A DNA stretch of 64,000 nt from Acidimicrobiales bacterium (GCA_035294085.1 DATGLP010000025.1:24799-88798); one strand, 5' to 3'; positions 37,482-47,046 are shown, numbered from the stretch's first letter. The notes: generated by a model not told the origin, from the sequence alone. Numbers and translations are program-made.

Positions 37482-38761
37482 TGCAGCGCGAGGAGGTGGA
37501 GGTCGCGGCCGCGCCGCAGGAGCACGTAGCGGCCGGCGATGACGTGGTCGCGCCGCAGCACGAAGCCGTCGCCCCCACGGACGCGCTCGTTGTTCACGTA
37601 GACCGCGCCCTCGGCGATGAGCCGGCGAGCGCCGCTCTTGGAGGGGGCGAGCCCGCTCGCCACGAGGAGCTCGACGAGGTCGGCGCCCGCGTCGAGCGTC
37701 GACCACGAGAGCGTGCTCGAGGGTGCGCCCTCGAGCGCGACGAGGAGGTCCTCCTCGCCGAGGCGGGCGACCTCCGGCGAGTACAGCGCATCGCTCGCCC
37801 GCTCGGCGCGGGCCGCCTCCTCGTCGCCGTGCACGAGCCGGCACACCTCCGCGGCGAGGGCTCGCTGGGCCCGGCGCTGCGCCGGGGCGCGCGCCGTGGC
37901 CTCGTCGAGCTCGAGGATCGCCTCGCGACCGAGGAACGTGAAGTAGCGCAGGTAGGTGCCGACGACGGCGTCCTCGACGCGCACGAAGTGCTGGTAGAGC
38001 GCGAACGGGCTCGTGCGCCGGGGATCGAGCCACACCGTCCCCGTCTCCGACTTGCCGAACTTCGTCCCGTCGGCCTTCGTGACGAGCGGGGAGGTGAGAC
38101 CGTAGACGGTGGCGCCGCGCACCTTGCGGACGAGGTCGATGCCGGCGGTGATGTTCCCCCACTGGTCGCTCGCCCCCATCTGCAGGCGGCAGCCCTCGGT
38201 GTCGTAGAGGTGGAGGAAGTCGTAGGCCTGGAGGAGCATGTAGGAGAACTCCGTGAAGGAGATGCCGCCCTCGGGCCGCTCGAGCCGGCTGCGCACCGCC
38301 TCCTTCGCCACCATCTGGCCGACCGTGAAGTGCTTGCCGACCTCGCGGAGGAACTCGAGGAGGCGCAGCGGCGCGAGCCAGGCGGCGTTGTCGAGCAGGC
38401 GCGCCCGAGCAGCGCCGGCCGAGGGCGAGAAGTCGAGGAACCTCTCGAGCTGGGGGCGGATCCCCTCGAGGTTCGCCGCGAGCTCGTCCGCGTCGAGGAG
38501 GCGGCGCTCCTCGCTGCGGCCGCCGGGATCGCCGATGAGCCCGGTCCCCCCGCCCGCCAGCGCGATCGGCCGGTGGCCGGCGAGCTGGAGGCGGCGCAGG
38601 TTGCACAGCTGGAGCAGGTTGCCGATGTGCAGGCTGTCGGCCGTCGGATCGAAGCCGATGTACGCGCACAGGTGCCCGTGGTCGAGCTCGTGGCGCAGCG
38701 CCGGGTCGCTCACCTGGTAGATGAGGCCGCGAAAGTCGAGGTCTTCGGTGAGGCTCGCCAC
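37478..38761 (-). CDS. tyrS: Tyrosyl-tRNA synthetase
   Basis: TyrS charges tRNA-Tyr. The 427-residue class I enzyme has the HIGH-type motif HIGN at 45-48, the tyrosine-binding GASDQWGNI, and the KMSKS-type motif KFGKS at 234-238. A C-terminal S4 RNA-binding domain includes SKSGARRLIAEGAVYVNNERV. The start is GTG; CAGGCT six bases upstream may be the -10 box of a leaderless transcript. It is divergent from the DUF169 gene. Confidence 0.96.
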   Translation of the reverse strand: MASLTEDLDFRGLIYQVSDPALRHELDHGHLCAYIGFDPTADSLHIGNLLQLCNLRRLQLAGHRPIALAGGGTGLIGDPGGRSEERRLLDADELAANLEGIRPQLERFLDFSPSAGAARARLLDNAAWLAPLRLLEFLREVGKHFTVGQMVAKEAVRSRLERPEGGISFTEFSYMLLQAYDFLHLYDTEGCRLQMGASDQWGNITAGIDLVRKVRGATVYGLTSPLVTKADGTKFGKSETGTVWLDPRRTSPFALYQHFVRVEDAVVGTYLRYFTFLGREAILELDEATARAPAQRRAQRALAAEVCRLVHGDEEAARAERASDALYSPEVARLGEEDLLVALEGAPSSTLSWSTLDAGADLVELLVASGLAPSKSGARRLIAEGAVYVNNERVRGGDGFVLRRDHVIAGRYVLLRRGRDLHLLALQ

Positions 38762-38823
38762 GGCGCTAGCCTGCCACAGGAAGGCGTCGCCTCAGCGAGG
38801 CGGGCGCCAGGCGAGGAGGGCTC

Positions 38824-39549
38824 GTGGATCCACGACGCTGGCAGGCGCTGTCGCGTCGCCTCAGCGAGGCGCTGCACCTGCGGAGGGAGCCGGTCGCGAT
38901 CGCCTTCTCGCAGCGGCGCCCGGACGGCCTGCCCGCCTTCTCGGCGTTCGGCCGCGCCGGGGACGACGGCGCCGGGCACGAGGCCGCCGTCGCGAGCTGC
39001 GTCTTCTGGGTCCAGGGCGAGGGCCGGGCCTTCGCCACCGTGCCTGACGACCACGGCTGCAGCATCGGCCGCGTCACCCACGGTCTCGCCGGGCCCGAGG
39101 AGGCGGCGGGTGCCGACGACGTGGCGGCGCTCGAGCGGGCGGGCTGGCTCGACCCCTGCGCCGTGAGCAGCCTCCCGGCGGTCTCGGTGCGACCCGGCGC
39201 GATCACCTACGGCCCGCTCGGCAACCTGCCCGAGGGCGTGGAGCCTGACGTGGTCCTCCTGCGCGTGAACGCCCGCCAGCTGATGGTGCTCTCCGACGCC
39301 CTTCCGGAGCTCTCCGTCGAGGGCAAGCCGCAGTGCCACATCGTCGCGCTCGCCAAGGAGCGCGCCACCCCCGCGGCGAGCGTCGGCTGCGCCCTGTCGC
39401 GCGTGCGAACCGGGATGGCACCCGAGGAGATGACCTGCGCCCTGCCCGCCGCGGGCCTCGAGGACGCGGTCGGACGCATCGCGACCGCCGCCGAGACCGC
39501 GACCGCCGTCGCGCGCTACGCGGCCGAGGACGGCCGCCGGCGCGCCTGA
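38824..39549 (+). CDS. DUF169 family protein
   Basis: The 241-residue protein matches DUF169: it has REPVAIAFSQRRPDGLPAF near the N-terminus, then ASCVFWVQGEGRAFAT, a cysteine-containing HGCSIGRVTHGL, and EPDVVLLRVNARQLMVLSDAL, typical of this family of unknown function found in diverse bacteria and archaea. The cysteines at CVFW, GCSIG, CHIV and CAL could bind a metal or cluster; this is inference. The GTG follows a GAGGAGGG ribosome site. The gene ends 13 bases before the convergent acyl-CoA ligase gene. Confidence 0.85.
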   Translation: MDPRRWQALSRRLSEALHLRREPVAIAFSQRRPDGLPAFSAFGRAGDDGAGHEAAVASCVFWVQGEGRAFATVPDDHGCSIGRVTHGLAGPEEAAGADDVAALERAGWLDPCAVSSLPAVSVRPGAITYGPLGNLPEGVEPDVVLLRVNARQLMVLSDALPELSVEGKPQCHIVALAKERATPAASVGCALSRVRTGMAPEEMTCALPAAGLEDAVGRIATAAETATAVARYAAEDGRRRA

Positions 39550-39562
39550 GGGGGCGCCGGGC

Positions 39563-41122
39563 CTACTCGCCGACCTTTCGAGCCCGATCGCGCCAGAACC
39601 GCTCGCGCAGCACCCTGCGGCTGACCTTGCCGGTGCTCGTCCTCGGCAGCTCGGGCACGAACTCGACCGACACGGGCTGCTTGTAGGCCGCGAGCTTGGC
39701 GCGGCAGGCCTCGATCACCTCGGCTGCCTCGAGGTCGTGGCCCGGTCGGCGCACGACCAGCGCGACGATCGCCTCGCCCCAGCGCTCGTGGGGTGCCCCG
39801 ACGACCGCCACCTCGGCGACCGCGTCGAGCGACTCGATGGCCCGCTCTACCTCCGCGGCGTAGACGGTGTAGCCACCCGTGACGATGACATCCCGGCAGC
39901 GATCGAGGATGTGGAGGTACCCCTCGGGATCGAGCCGGCCGAGATCGCCGGTCCGGAACCAACCGCCTGCGAAGGCCTCGACGGACGCAGCCGGCCGGCC
40001 CCAGTACCCGGGGGTGACGACATCGCCGCGCACCTGGATCTCACCCGGCTCGCCGGGTGCCAGTGCGCGCCCGTCCTCCCCGGCGATGCGCACGGCCACC
40101 CACGGCGTTGGACGACCCGCCGAGCCGAGGCGGGCGGGGGGCGGCGCGCCCTCCCGAGTCGCGTGCTCGCGAGCCGAGAGCGCGCTGAGCGGGACGAGCG
40201 CTTCGCTCAGTCCGTAGAACTGGTAGAGAACGTCGCCGAACGCTCGGTACGCGCTCGCCAGAGCCGCCGGCGCGATCGCGGCGCCACCGTAGGGGATCGC
40301 CCGGATCGAGCTCAGGTCGTGGCGCCGGCGCAGCGCCACGGCGGCGACCTCCTTCAGCATGGTCGGCACGAGGGGCAGCGCGCTGACCCGGTGGCGCTCC
40401 ACGAGCGCGAGGACCTCCTCGGGCGAGTAGCGCGCGAGCGTCACGACCCCGGCACCGCGAAGCGTGTAGGCGGATCCGACCGATCCACTGAAGTGGCTCA
40501 TCGGCGCGACGTGCAGCACGATGTCGCCCGGCCCGATCGGCGGCAGCTCGGCCCACAGCCCTGCCACCATCGCCACCCAGGCACGGTCGGTGACGATCGC
40601 TCCCTTCGGATCGCCGGTCGACCCCGAGGTGTACATGATCGCCACCGCGTCGTCGGGGTCGGGCGCGGCGTCGAGCCCACCGCCGCCACGAGCAAAGAGC
40701 TCCTCGAGCGAGGCGGCAGCGCCGGGGGTGCTCGTCGTCGTCACGACCGCCACGCCACCCACCGCCGACCCGTGCTCCGCGCGGAGGACCTCGGCGAGCG
40801 CTGGCTCGCACACGAGGACACGAGCTTGACAGTCCTGCACGATCGCGGCCACCTCCGGCGCCCGAAGGCGCGCGCCGAGCGCGACGCGGACGCGCCCGGA
40901 GCCGAACAGCGCGTGGTCGAGCGCCACGAGCTCGGGGCGGTTCTCGACGGCCACCACGACGCGGTCGCCCGGGCCGGCCCCGAGCTCGGCGAGCGCTCCC
41001 GCGCAGCTCGACGCCATCTTCTCCACGTCGCTGTAGCGGCGCCAGCCTGTCGGGGTGAGCAGCGCTCGTTCGGTGCCGTAGCGCTCGTGGCAGCGCCGCA
41101 CGAGCTCGGCGAGCGACGTCAC
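39563..41122 (-). CDS. AMP-dependent acyl-CoA synthetase/ligase
   Basis: The 519-residue enzyme belongs to the ANL superfamily that activates a carboxylate with ATP and joins it to CoA. Visible motifs are IMYTSGSTGDPKGAIVTD (A3, P-loop-like), YGLSEALVPLSA (A5), GWFRTGDLGRLDPEGYLHILDR (A7-A8, quoted as GWFRTGDLGRLDPEGYL) and the C-terminal lysine in ELPRTSTGKVSRRVL (A10). The substrate cannot be read from the sequence. It is the last gene of the first catabolic module, 13 bases after the solute-binding-like gene. The start is GTG. Confidence 0.92.
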   Translation of the reverse strand: MTSLAELVRRCHERYGTERALLTPTGWRRYSDVEKMASSCAGALAELGAGPGDRVVVAVENRPELVALDHALFGSGRVRVALGARLRAPEVAAIVQDCQARVLVCEPALAEVLRAEHGSAVGGVAVVTTTSTPGAAASLEELFARGGGGLDAAPDPDDAVAIMYTSGSTGDPKGAIVTDRAWVAMVAGLWAELPPIGPGDIVLHVAPMSHFSGSVGSAYTLRGAGVVTLARYSPEEVLALVERHRVSALPLVPTMLKEVAAVALRRRHDLSSIRAIPYGGAAIAPAALASAYRAFGDVLYQFYGLSEALVPLSALSAREHATREGAPPPARLGSAGRPTPWVAVRIAGEDGRALAPGEPGEIQVRGDVVTPGYWGRPAASVEAFAGGWFRTGDLGRLDPEGYLHILDRCRDVIVTGGYTVYAAEVERAIESLDAVAEVAVVGAPHERWGEAIVALVVRRPGHDLEAAEVIEACRAKLAAYKQPVSVEFVPELPRTSTGKVSRRVLRERFWRDRARKVGE

Positions 41123-41135
41123 CGGACCGCCCGCC

Positions 41136-42341
41136 TCACGGCGAGCGTTCGAGCGACGGGTCCTCGGCCGTGACCGCGCGCCACAGCTCGTTCAGCGCCT
41201 CGACGATCCGGCCCGACGGCTCCGAACGCCGTACGCCCTCGTGGACGAGCAGCGCGGCGCGCTTCTGGAAGCGCGGGTAGGTGCGAAGCCGCGGGCGGAC
41301 GCAGGCGTTGTCGAGGGTCGGGAGCGTGGCAGCGAAGAAGCCGCGTGTGGCACGGTTGAGGTCCTCGTCCAGCCACGCCCGGCGATGCCCTGGCTGGCCA
41401 CCGCCTTCGAAGTAGGCGCCGCGCTGGCACGCTTCGCTCGTCACGTGGACCACGAAGCGAGCGGCTGCCTCTGGCTCGCGACAGGACGCAGAGACTGCAA
41501 TGCCGACGCCTCCCAGGAGGCCGGCCGGGCCGTCGTCGCCAACCGGGACGTTCCCGAACGAGATGGCGCGCGCCACGCAGCCGTCTCGCGAGTAGTTCGC
41601 GTAGCCGAAGGTGAGCGGCACGTAGGCGATCGTGTCGGTGCCGCTCATCCGGTCGAGCACGTCGATCGGATCGAGCTCCAGGGACTCGGGCAGGGCGAGC
41701 GCGAGGATCTCGCGCAGGCGCTCGAGCGCCGGCACGGCCACGTCCGGGTCGAGCCCCTTGGCCGACCACCACGACGGCGAGAGGTCCGCCTGACGGACTG
41801 TCGGCCCCGCGTGCAGCTGGCAGAGGCTGAGCAAGCTCGAGTACAGGTGCGTCGGCTTAGCCGGGATCGCGACAGCCACGTCCGTGAGCGACGCTGCGAG
41901 GTCGGCGATGTCCCCGAGACGGACGGGCGGATCGAGCCCACGCGCGTCGAGCAGATCGGATCGCCAGGCACTCACCTGGGCGGCGACGTCCATCGCGAGC
42001 GCCCACTGCCGACCGTTCCAGGTGTAGCTGGCGAAGCTCGGGCCCACGCTCGAGGCGGCCTGCTCGGCGAGGACCTCCGGCCCGATCAGCTCGTCGAGGG
42101 GCACGAGGGAACTCTCGGCCTCCGCCTCGCCGACGAAGGGGTGGTCAATGGCGACGAGGTCGTAGTGCGGCGCGAGCTCGCGCAGCGGGACGTCCTCGAA
42201 CTCGGCGAGGGAACGCGCGGACCACGCCACCTCGACGTCGGGGTGGCGCTCGTGGAACTCTCTGCTGGCCTGCACGAGCGCGTCGAACCCCCTCGGGTGG
42301 TTCCAGGTCAGGCCGCGCAGCGCGACCGTCTTCGTGCGCAC
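41136..42341 (-). CDS. Extracellular solute-binding-like protein without signal peptide
   Basis: The 401-residue protein resembles family 1 extracellular solute-binding proteins: LRGLTWNHPRGFDALVQASREFHERHPDVEV is a typical opening (read as GLTWNHPRGFDALVQ), followed by YDLVAIDHPFVG and, later, AFGNVPVG-like ISFGNVPVGDDGPAGLLGG and AARFVVHVTSEACQRGAYF. It begins directly with the fold at (M)RTKTVALRG and has no hydrophobic signal, so it may act in the cytoplasm or the start is wrong. The GTG at 42341 lies 11 bases past the CoA-transferase stop. No permease or ATPase genes are in this module. Confidence 0.8.
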   Translation of the reverse strand: MRTKTVALRGLTWNHPRGFDALVQASREFHERHPDVEVAWSARSLAEFEDVPLRELAPHYDLVAIDHPFVGEAEAESSLVPLDELIGPEVLAEQAASSVGPSFASYTWNGRQWALAMDVAAQVSAWRSDLLDARGLDPPVRLGDIADLAASLTDVAVAIPAKPTHLYSSLLSLCQLHAGPTVRQADLSPSWWSAKGLDPDVAVPALERLREILALALPESLELDPIDVLDRMSGTDTIAYVPLTFGYANYSRDGCVARAISFGNVPVGDDGPAGLLGGVGIAVSASCREPEAAARFVVHVTSEACQRGAYFEGGGQPGHRRAWLDEDLNRATRGFFAATLPTLDNACVRPRLRTYPRFQKRAALLVHEGVRRSEPSGRIVEALNELWRAVTAEDPSLERSP

Positions 42342-42352
42342 GGCCGCAGGCC

Positions 42353-43557
42353 TCAGACCGAGCTCACGGCCACGACGCCGCGAGCGAGCAGCTCTGCGAC
42401 GCGCTCCTTCGGCACGTTGAGCTCGGCGAGGATCTCCTCGGTGTGCTGGCCCGCGACGGGTGCGCCGAGGCGGACCTGCGCCGGCGTACGCGTGAAGCGC
42501 ATCGGGAACCCCGGCGTGGTCACCTCGCCCTCCGTCGGGTGCGTGTAGGTGACGAGTGAGCCGTTCTCCGCCACCTGGGGATCGGCGACGACGTCCGCGT
42601 AGGAGTGCACGGGTCCCGCCCACACGTCGTTGGCGCGAAAGAGCTCGAGCCACTCGTTCGTCGATCGTTCCCGCAGGCGGCTCGCGACGAGCCGGTAGAT
42701 CTCATCCCGGCGCTCGTGCCCGTCGGTCTCGTCGTCCATCGTCTCGAGCTCGGCGATGGCGAGCAGGTCGCCGAGCTTCTTCAGCGGGCGGAAGGCGAGG
42801 ATCACGTAGCCGTCGGCTGTCCGGAACGCGCTGTAGGGAGCACGGATGTAGCAGTGCGCGTGCGGCTCAGCGGTCCGTCGCTGCGGCTTCCCGCCAACCG
42901 TGAAGATGCTCATCTCCTGCATTTGCATGGCAATGATCGCATCGAGCATGTTCACCGTTATGAGCTGACCCTCACCCGTCCGCTCGCGATGCATAAGCCC
43001 GGCGAGGGCGGCCTCGAACGCGGAGTAGGCGGTGATCGCGTCAGCGATGTACATCGGCGCCGGCAGCGGCGGGTCCGTGTCGCGCCCGGCGGACCGCATG
43101 GCCCCGGACAGCCCCTGGACGAGCAGGTCCTGCCCGGGTCGGTCGACGTAGGGACCTGACTCGCCGCACCCCGAGATCGAGACGTAGACGATGCGAGGGT
43201 TCACTGTGCGCACCGTCTCGTAGTCGAGCCCGAGCCGATTCGCGACTCCTGGGCGGTAGTTCTGGAGGAACACGCCCCCGCTGCGCACGAGCTCGAGCGC
43301 GATCTTGTAGCCCTCGGGATCCTTGAGATCGAAGGCGATGCTCCGCTTGTTGCGGTTGAGCGCGGGGAACGAGACGTTGACCCGGATCCCGCGAGCACCA
43401 CCCGCCGCGACGTGGCGTTGCCACTCCCCGGTGAACGGCTCCACCTTGATCCAACATTGATCACATCTGCTCCCAGGTCGCCGAGGCGCATCGCCGCGAA
43501 CGGCCCCGACATCGCGATCGACAGGTCGCTGACCCGGTAGCCATCTAGCACGCCCAC
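42353..43557 (-). pseudogene. Class III CoA-transferase with an 11-bp frameshifting insertion
   Basis: This CaiB/BaiF-type CoA-transferase is closely related to the intact gene at 49,276-50,472. The N-terminal piece GVLDGYRVSDLSIAMSGPFAAMRLGDLGADVI is read from a GTG at 43557 with a GAGGAG site; the rest, from KVEPFTGEWQRHVAAGGARG on, lies in another frame. Between them the paralogue has GADVIKVEP, while here an extra 11 bases with a repeated GATCA shift the frame. The remaining sequence is well conserved, with the likely catalytic aspartate in MYIADAITAYSAFEAAL. A shorter product could start at the GTG at 43444 but would lack the first 37 residues of the CoA-binding fold. Confidence 0.88.
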
Positions 43558-43585
43558 GTTCTGCTCCTCGCCTGGACCGCCACTG

Positions 43586-44641
43586 CTACGAAAGACCTGC
43601 GTCCGGAACGACGAGCGGTTTCATCGCACGCGCCGACGCGGCTGCCTCGAACGCCTCGCCCGCCTCGGAGAGCGTGAACTCGTCGATCAGCGGCTCGACA
43701 TCGACAACGTCGTCCGCGATGAGCTGGAGCGCCGTGTTGTAGTCCGACGCGCTCGCCGCATACGTCGTGGCCATGGTGATCTCCCGACGGAGGATATCCG
43801 GGATCATCAGCTGGTAGGGCTGCGTGAACATCGCCACGACCGTGATGCTGCCTCCTGGCGCCATCGCATCGACCGCCGCACCCAGCGCCGGGATGGCCCC
43901 CGAAGCCTCGATCCACACGTCGGGCGCCCGCCGGCCGAAGTGTCGTCGGATGACCTGCGTACTCGACTCGGTCTCGATGTCTCCCGTCCTGAAGCCCAGG
44001 CGCGCGGCGATCTCGAGGCGGCGCTCGACGTCTCGTCGAGCACCGACAACGAGCACCTCGCCGCCACTTGCCCTCGCCACCTGAGCGCACAGTTGGCCGA
44101 TCGGACCAGGGCCGCTCACAACGACGCGACTCGTCGGTCGCACGTCGCTGCGCCCGAGGACGGCGTGCACCGCGACGGTGAGTGGCTCGGTCAGCGCGGC
44201 GCGTCGGAGATCGACACCCTCTGGCACGGGGACGAGCTGTTCCTCGGGGATCACCGTGTACTCCCCGAGTCCCCCGCCGTAGTGGAGGCCGAGGATCCGG
44301 CGATCCGGGCAGAGCTGAGTCGCCCCGGTGCGGCAGGTGGTGCAGCGCAGGCAGCCCTGGATCGAGATGGGCACCACCCGTGCTCCCGCTGCGACGAGGC
44401 TAGTTCCGTCGCCGACCGCGACGACCGTTCCGGCGCACTCGTGCCCGATGACCATGGGGGTGCGAATCCACTCGTAGCCTGGGTCGCTGCGCACCGTGTG
44501 CAGGTCGCTGCCGCAGATGCCGCAGGCCGCAACCCTGACGAGGGCCTCGCGCGGGCCAGGCGTGGGCATCGCAGTTCTGCCCACAGCCGCATCACCGGGG
44601 ATCGCGCTGCGCTTGATGAAGGCGGTCATCGTCTCGCCCAT
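43586..44641 (-). CDS. Zinc-dependent alcohol dehydrogenase (MDR family)
   Basis: The 351-residue medium-chain dehydrogenase has the catalytic zinc ligands in ACGICGSDLH and VIGHECAG, the four-cysteine structural zinc site in GCLRCTTCRTGATQLC, and the NAD(P)-binding GPGPIGQLCAQVA. It resembles sorbitol/threonine dehydrogenase-type enzymes acting on polyols or sugar alcohols. The ATG overlaps the SDR stop (TGATG); a second ATG four codons later is an alternative. It belongs to the first catabolic module. Confidence 0.92.
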   Translation of the reverse strand: MGETMTAFIKRSAIPGDAAVGRTAMPTPGPREALVRVAACGICGSDLHTVRSDPGYEWIRTPMVIGHECAGTVVAVGDGTSLVAAGARVVPISIQGCLRCTTCRTGATQLCPDRRILGLHYGGGLGEYTVIPEEQLVPVPEGVDLRRAALTEPLTVAVHAVLGRSDVRPTSRVVVSGPGPIGQLCAQVARASGGEVLVVGARRDVERRLEIAARLGFRTGDIETESSTQVIRRHFGRRAPDVWIEASGAIPALGAAVDAMAPGGSITVVAMFTQPYQLMIPDILRREITMATTYAASASDYNTALQLIADDVVDVEPLIDEFTLSEAGEAFEAAASARAMKPLVVPDAGLS

Positions 44642-45402
44642 CACGCGACGCTCCATCCGCCGTCCACCCGGACGGCCTGTCCAGTGATGTAGCGCGCCTG
44701 GTCCGAGGCGAGGAGAGCGGCGATCGGACCTACCTCCTCGGGCGTTCCGTAGCGCCCCATCGGTGTCCGCTCGGTGATCTTGCGCCGCTCGGCCGACTCG
44801 GATACCTGGGAGGCCATGGCGCTCGTGATGAAGCCCGGCTCGATGATGTTCGCCCGTACGCCAGCGTGGGCGAACTCGACGGCAAGGGTGCGCACGAGCC
44901 CGAGGAGGCCGGACTTTGCCGCGTTGTACGCGATCGTCGACGGATGGCCGAGGTGCACGCTCGTCATCGACCCGATGAGGATGATCGAACCACCGGAGCC
45001 GCCCTTGACCATGTGCGCGACCGCCTCCCGACACAACGTGAACGCAGCGCGAAGATGAACGTCGAGGACGGCGTCGAAGTCCTCGAGGCTGAAATCGAGC
45101 GTCGGCTTGCGCACCTGGTTGCCAGCCGCATGGACGAGCACGTCGATCGCCCCGTGCCGAGCGACTACCTCGCGCACGAGCGTCGGCGCGCTCTCGCCGG
45201 TGAGGGAGAAGACGATGACGTCGGCGCTCCCTCCCGCAGAACGGATCCGGTGGGCGACCGCGGAGAGCTCGGATTCGGTGCGGCTCGAGCACACGGTCAG
45301 TGCGCCCGCCTCGGCGAGCGCGGCCGCGATCCCGGCACCGATCCCGCGGCCACCACCGGTCACGAGCGCCACCTTCCCCTTCAAGTCGACCTCGAGCGGC
45401 AC
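44641..45402 (-). CDS. Short-chain dehydrogenase/reductase
   Basis: The 253-residue SDR has the cofactor motif VTGGGRGIGAGIA at about 14-26, the NNAG-equivalent HAAGNQ, the catalytic serine in LIGSMTS, YNAAKSG with tyrosine and lysine, and the closing ITGQAVRVDGGWSVA. Such enzymes oxidise secondary alcohols such as sugar-acid hydroxyls or hydroxyacyl-CoAs. The GTG start lies two bases after the truncated enoyl-CoA hydratase stop, so it is part of the same operon. Confidence 0.93.
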   Translation of the reverse strand: MPLEVDLKGKVALVTGGGRGIGAGIAAALAEAGALTVCSSRTESELSAVAHRIRSAGGSADVIVFSLTGESAPTLVREVVARHGAIDVLVHAAGNQVRKPTLDFSLEDFDAVLDVHLRAAFTLCREAVAHMVKGGSGGSIILIGSMTSVHLGHPSTIAYNAAKSGLLGLVRTLAVEFAHAGVRANIIEPGFITSAMASQVSESAERRKITERTPMGRYGTPEEVGPIAALLASDQARYITGQAVRVDGGWSVA

Positions 45403-45404
45403 CG

Positions 45405-46073
45405 TCAGCGCCCCCTGAACTTGGGCACCCGCTTCTCCTTGAACGCAGCTCGACCCTCGGCGGCGTCCTCGCTGGTAAAGCAGATGGTCTGGAGGTCGCG
45501 CTCGTAGAGGATGCAGTGCTCGAGGGGGAGCGAGTAGGCGTTCCGTACGTTGAGCTTGGCCGTCTCCGCGGCGATCGGCGGACGTGCCGCGATCGTCGTC
45601 GCGAGCTCGCGCGCCCGGGCGCGCAGCGCCTCCAGGTCGACGACCTCGCTCACGATGCCCCAGGCGAGCGCGCGCTGAGCGTCGATGGGGTCGCCGGTCA
45701 GCAGCATCAAGCTCGCGTTCGAGGGACCCGCGCTGTGCGCGAGGAAGGCGGCCTGGCCGCCCCCGCCAACCCAGCCGAGCTTGATCTCGGGTGCCGCGAA
45801 GGTGGCGTTGCGCGACGCGATGCGCACATCGCAGGACATGGCAAGCTCCAGCCCTCCGCCGTAGGCGTAGCCATTGATCGCAGCCATCACCGGCGTGCGG
45901 ATCGATCGCACCGAGTCGCCGTGGTCGGGCCGAACACAGAACGCCCACGGATCGGGGTAGGCGTCGAGCCCGACGATGTTCGACCCGAGGCAGAACGAGC
46001 GCTCCCCCGCCCGGGTGAGTACGAGGACACGAACCTCCCAATCCGCAATACCTGACCGGCTGAGCGCTGGTGA
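45405..46073 (-). pseudogene. Enoyl-CoA hydratase/isomerase, 5'-truncated
   Basis: From about 46,055 leftwards the frame reads DWEVRVLVLTRAGERSFCLGSN, then GYAYGGGLELAMSCDVRIAS and GLVSEV-like GIVSEVVD, all typical crotonase-fold segments including the oxyanion-hole glycines. The expected first 35 to 40 residues (the LNRPE region) are missing: an in-frame TGA at 46074-46076 cuts the frame and no ATG, GTG or TTG occurs before the GTG at 45911. That GTG would give a 168-residue protein without the first oxyanion-hole strand. The gene is therefore probably a remnant, unless a non-canonical start is used. Confidence 0.8.
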
Positions 46074-46176
46074 TCATGTTTGCTCATTTCCTCGGTAACC
46101 CGTCGTATACCCCACTTCCTCTCCGCGTGTCCCCACCTCTCGGTCCGCCAGGCAGGGCCCACCCTGTTGGCATGCA

Positions 46177-47046
46177 TCACAGCGATCCTCGGAACGGCGG
46201 CACCCCGGGAGACCCGACCTCGACCTGCCAGAGAGCGCCAATTAAATGCGGAGTTGCTGACTCGCCGCTGTGTCCGCCGTCAGTGACGTATAGGCGATCG
46301 CCAGCAAAGGCGCAGTTCGTCGGGTTCGCGCCGACCTCGAGGAAGCCAACGAGCGATCCTGCTGGGTCGAGGATGTGCAGGCCGCCAGAGGCAGCCCCCG
46401 CGACGTAGAGGTTCCCGTCGCTGTCAACCGCGAGGCCGTAGAGCACGGTGTTGCGCTCGTTCACCGAGGCGAGCGTCTCCACCTTCCCGCTGCGCCAGCG
46501 CTTCACGGCCCCGGTGTAACTCTCCACCCATACGACGCTTCCGTCGGCCTCGACGACGATGCCGTTCGGGTAGGTCGGAGGACCGTCCTCGAGCACCTCG
46601 CCACGGCCGTCGGGTCCGACGGCGAAGACCCGGCCCGGATCAGGTCTCGCGACCGGGTCGTAGCGCCCTGGATCGGTGAAGTACAGACGACCGTCAGGCC
46701 CGAACGCGAGGTCGTTCGGGGCCTGGAGGGCAAGGCCTTCGACCTCGGTGATGAGGATCTCGACCTTACCGGAGTCGTCGACTCGCTGAATCGAGGGCGG
46801 GCGCGTCTCCTCCGCACGCCACGGGCCGACCACACCGCCGTTCTGGGCCACGTACAGCTCGCCAGCCGCGCCGAGCGCCGTGGCGTTCGGCCCGCCACCG
46901 GTAAAGGCGAACCGTTCGACCCCCACCCCGGGGGTGTAGACGGAGAGGTGGCTGCGGTAGGTCTCGACGAAAACGACCCGGCCGTCGTCGAGGACGGTGG
47001 GACCCTCGGGCCAGGCCAAGTCGGTCACGAGTATCGTGGTGCTCAG
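46177..47046 (-). CDS. SMP-30/gluconolactonase-type protein, probably starting with CTG
   Basis: The 289-residue beta-propeller resembles SMP-30/gluconolaconase/LRE family lactonases that open sugar lactones. Landmarks are EGPTVLDDGRVVFVETY, LQAPNDLAFGPDGRLYFTDPG and TYPNGIVVEADGSVVWVESYT, with the metal-binding glutamate, asparagine and aspartate positions. It is clearly a paralogue of the gene at 59,834-60,718. Aligning the two makes the start a CTG at 47046 (LSTTILV against MDIEILV), which follows AGGAGGAG. No ATG, GTG or TTG fits that position. It is the first gene of the first catabolic module. Confidence 0.87.
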   Translation of the reverse strand: MSTTILVTDLAWPEGPTVLDDGRVVFVETYRSHLSVYTPGVGVERFAFTGGGPNATALGAAGELYVAQNGGVVGPWRAEETRPPSIQRVDDSGKVEILITEVEGLALQAPNDLAFGPDGRLYFTDPGRYDPVARPDPGRVFAVGPDGRGEVLEDGPPTYPNGIVVEADGSVVWVESYTGAVKRWRSGKVETLASVNERNTVLYGLAVDSDGNLYVAGAASGGLHILDPAGSLVGFLEVGANPTNCAFAGDRLYVTDGGHSGESATPHLIGALWQVEVGSPGVPPFRGSL

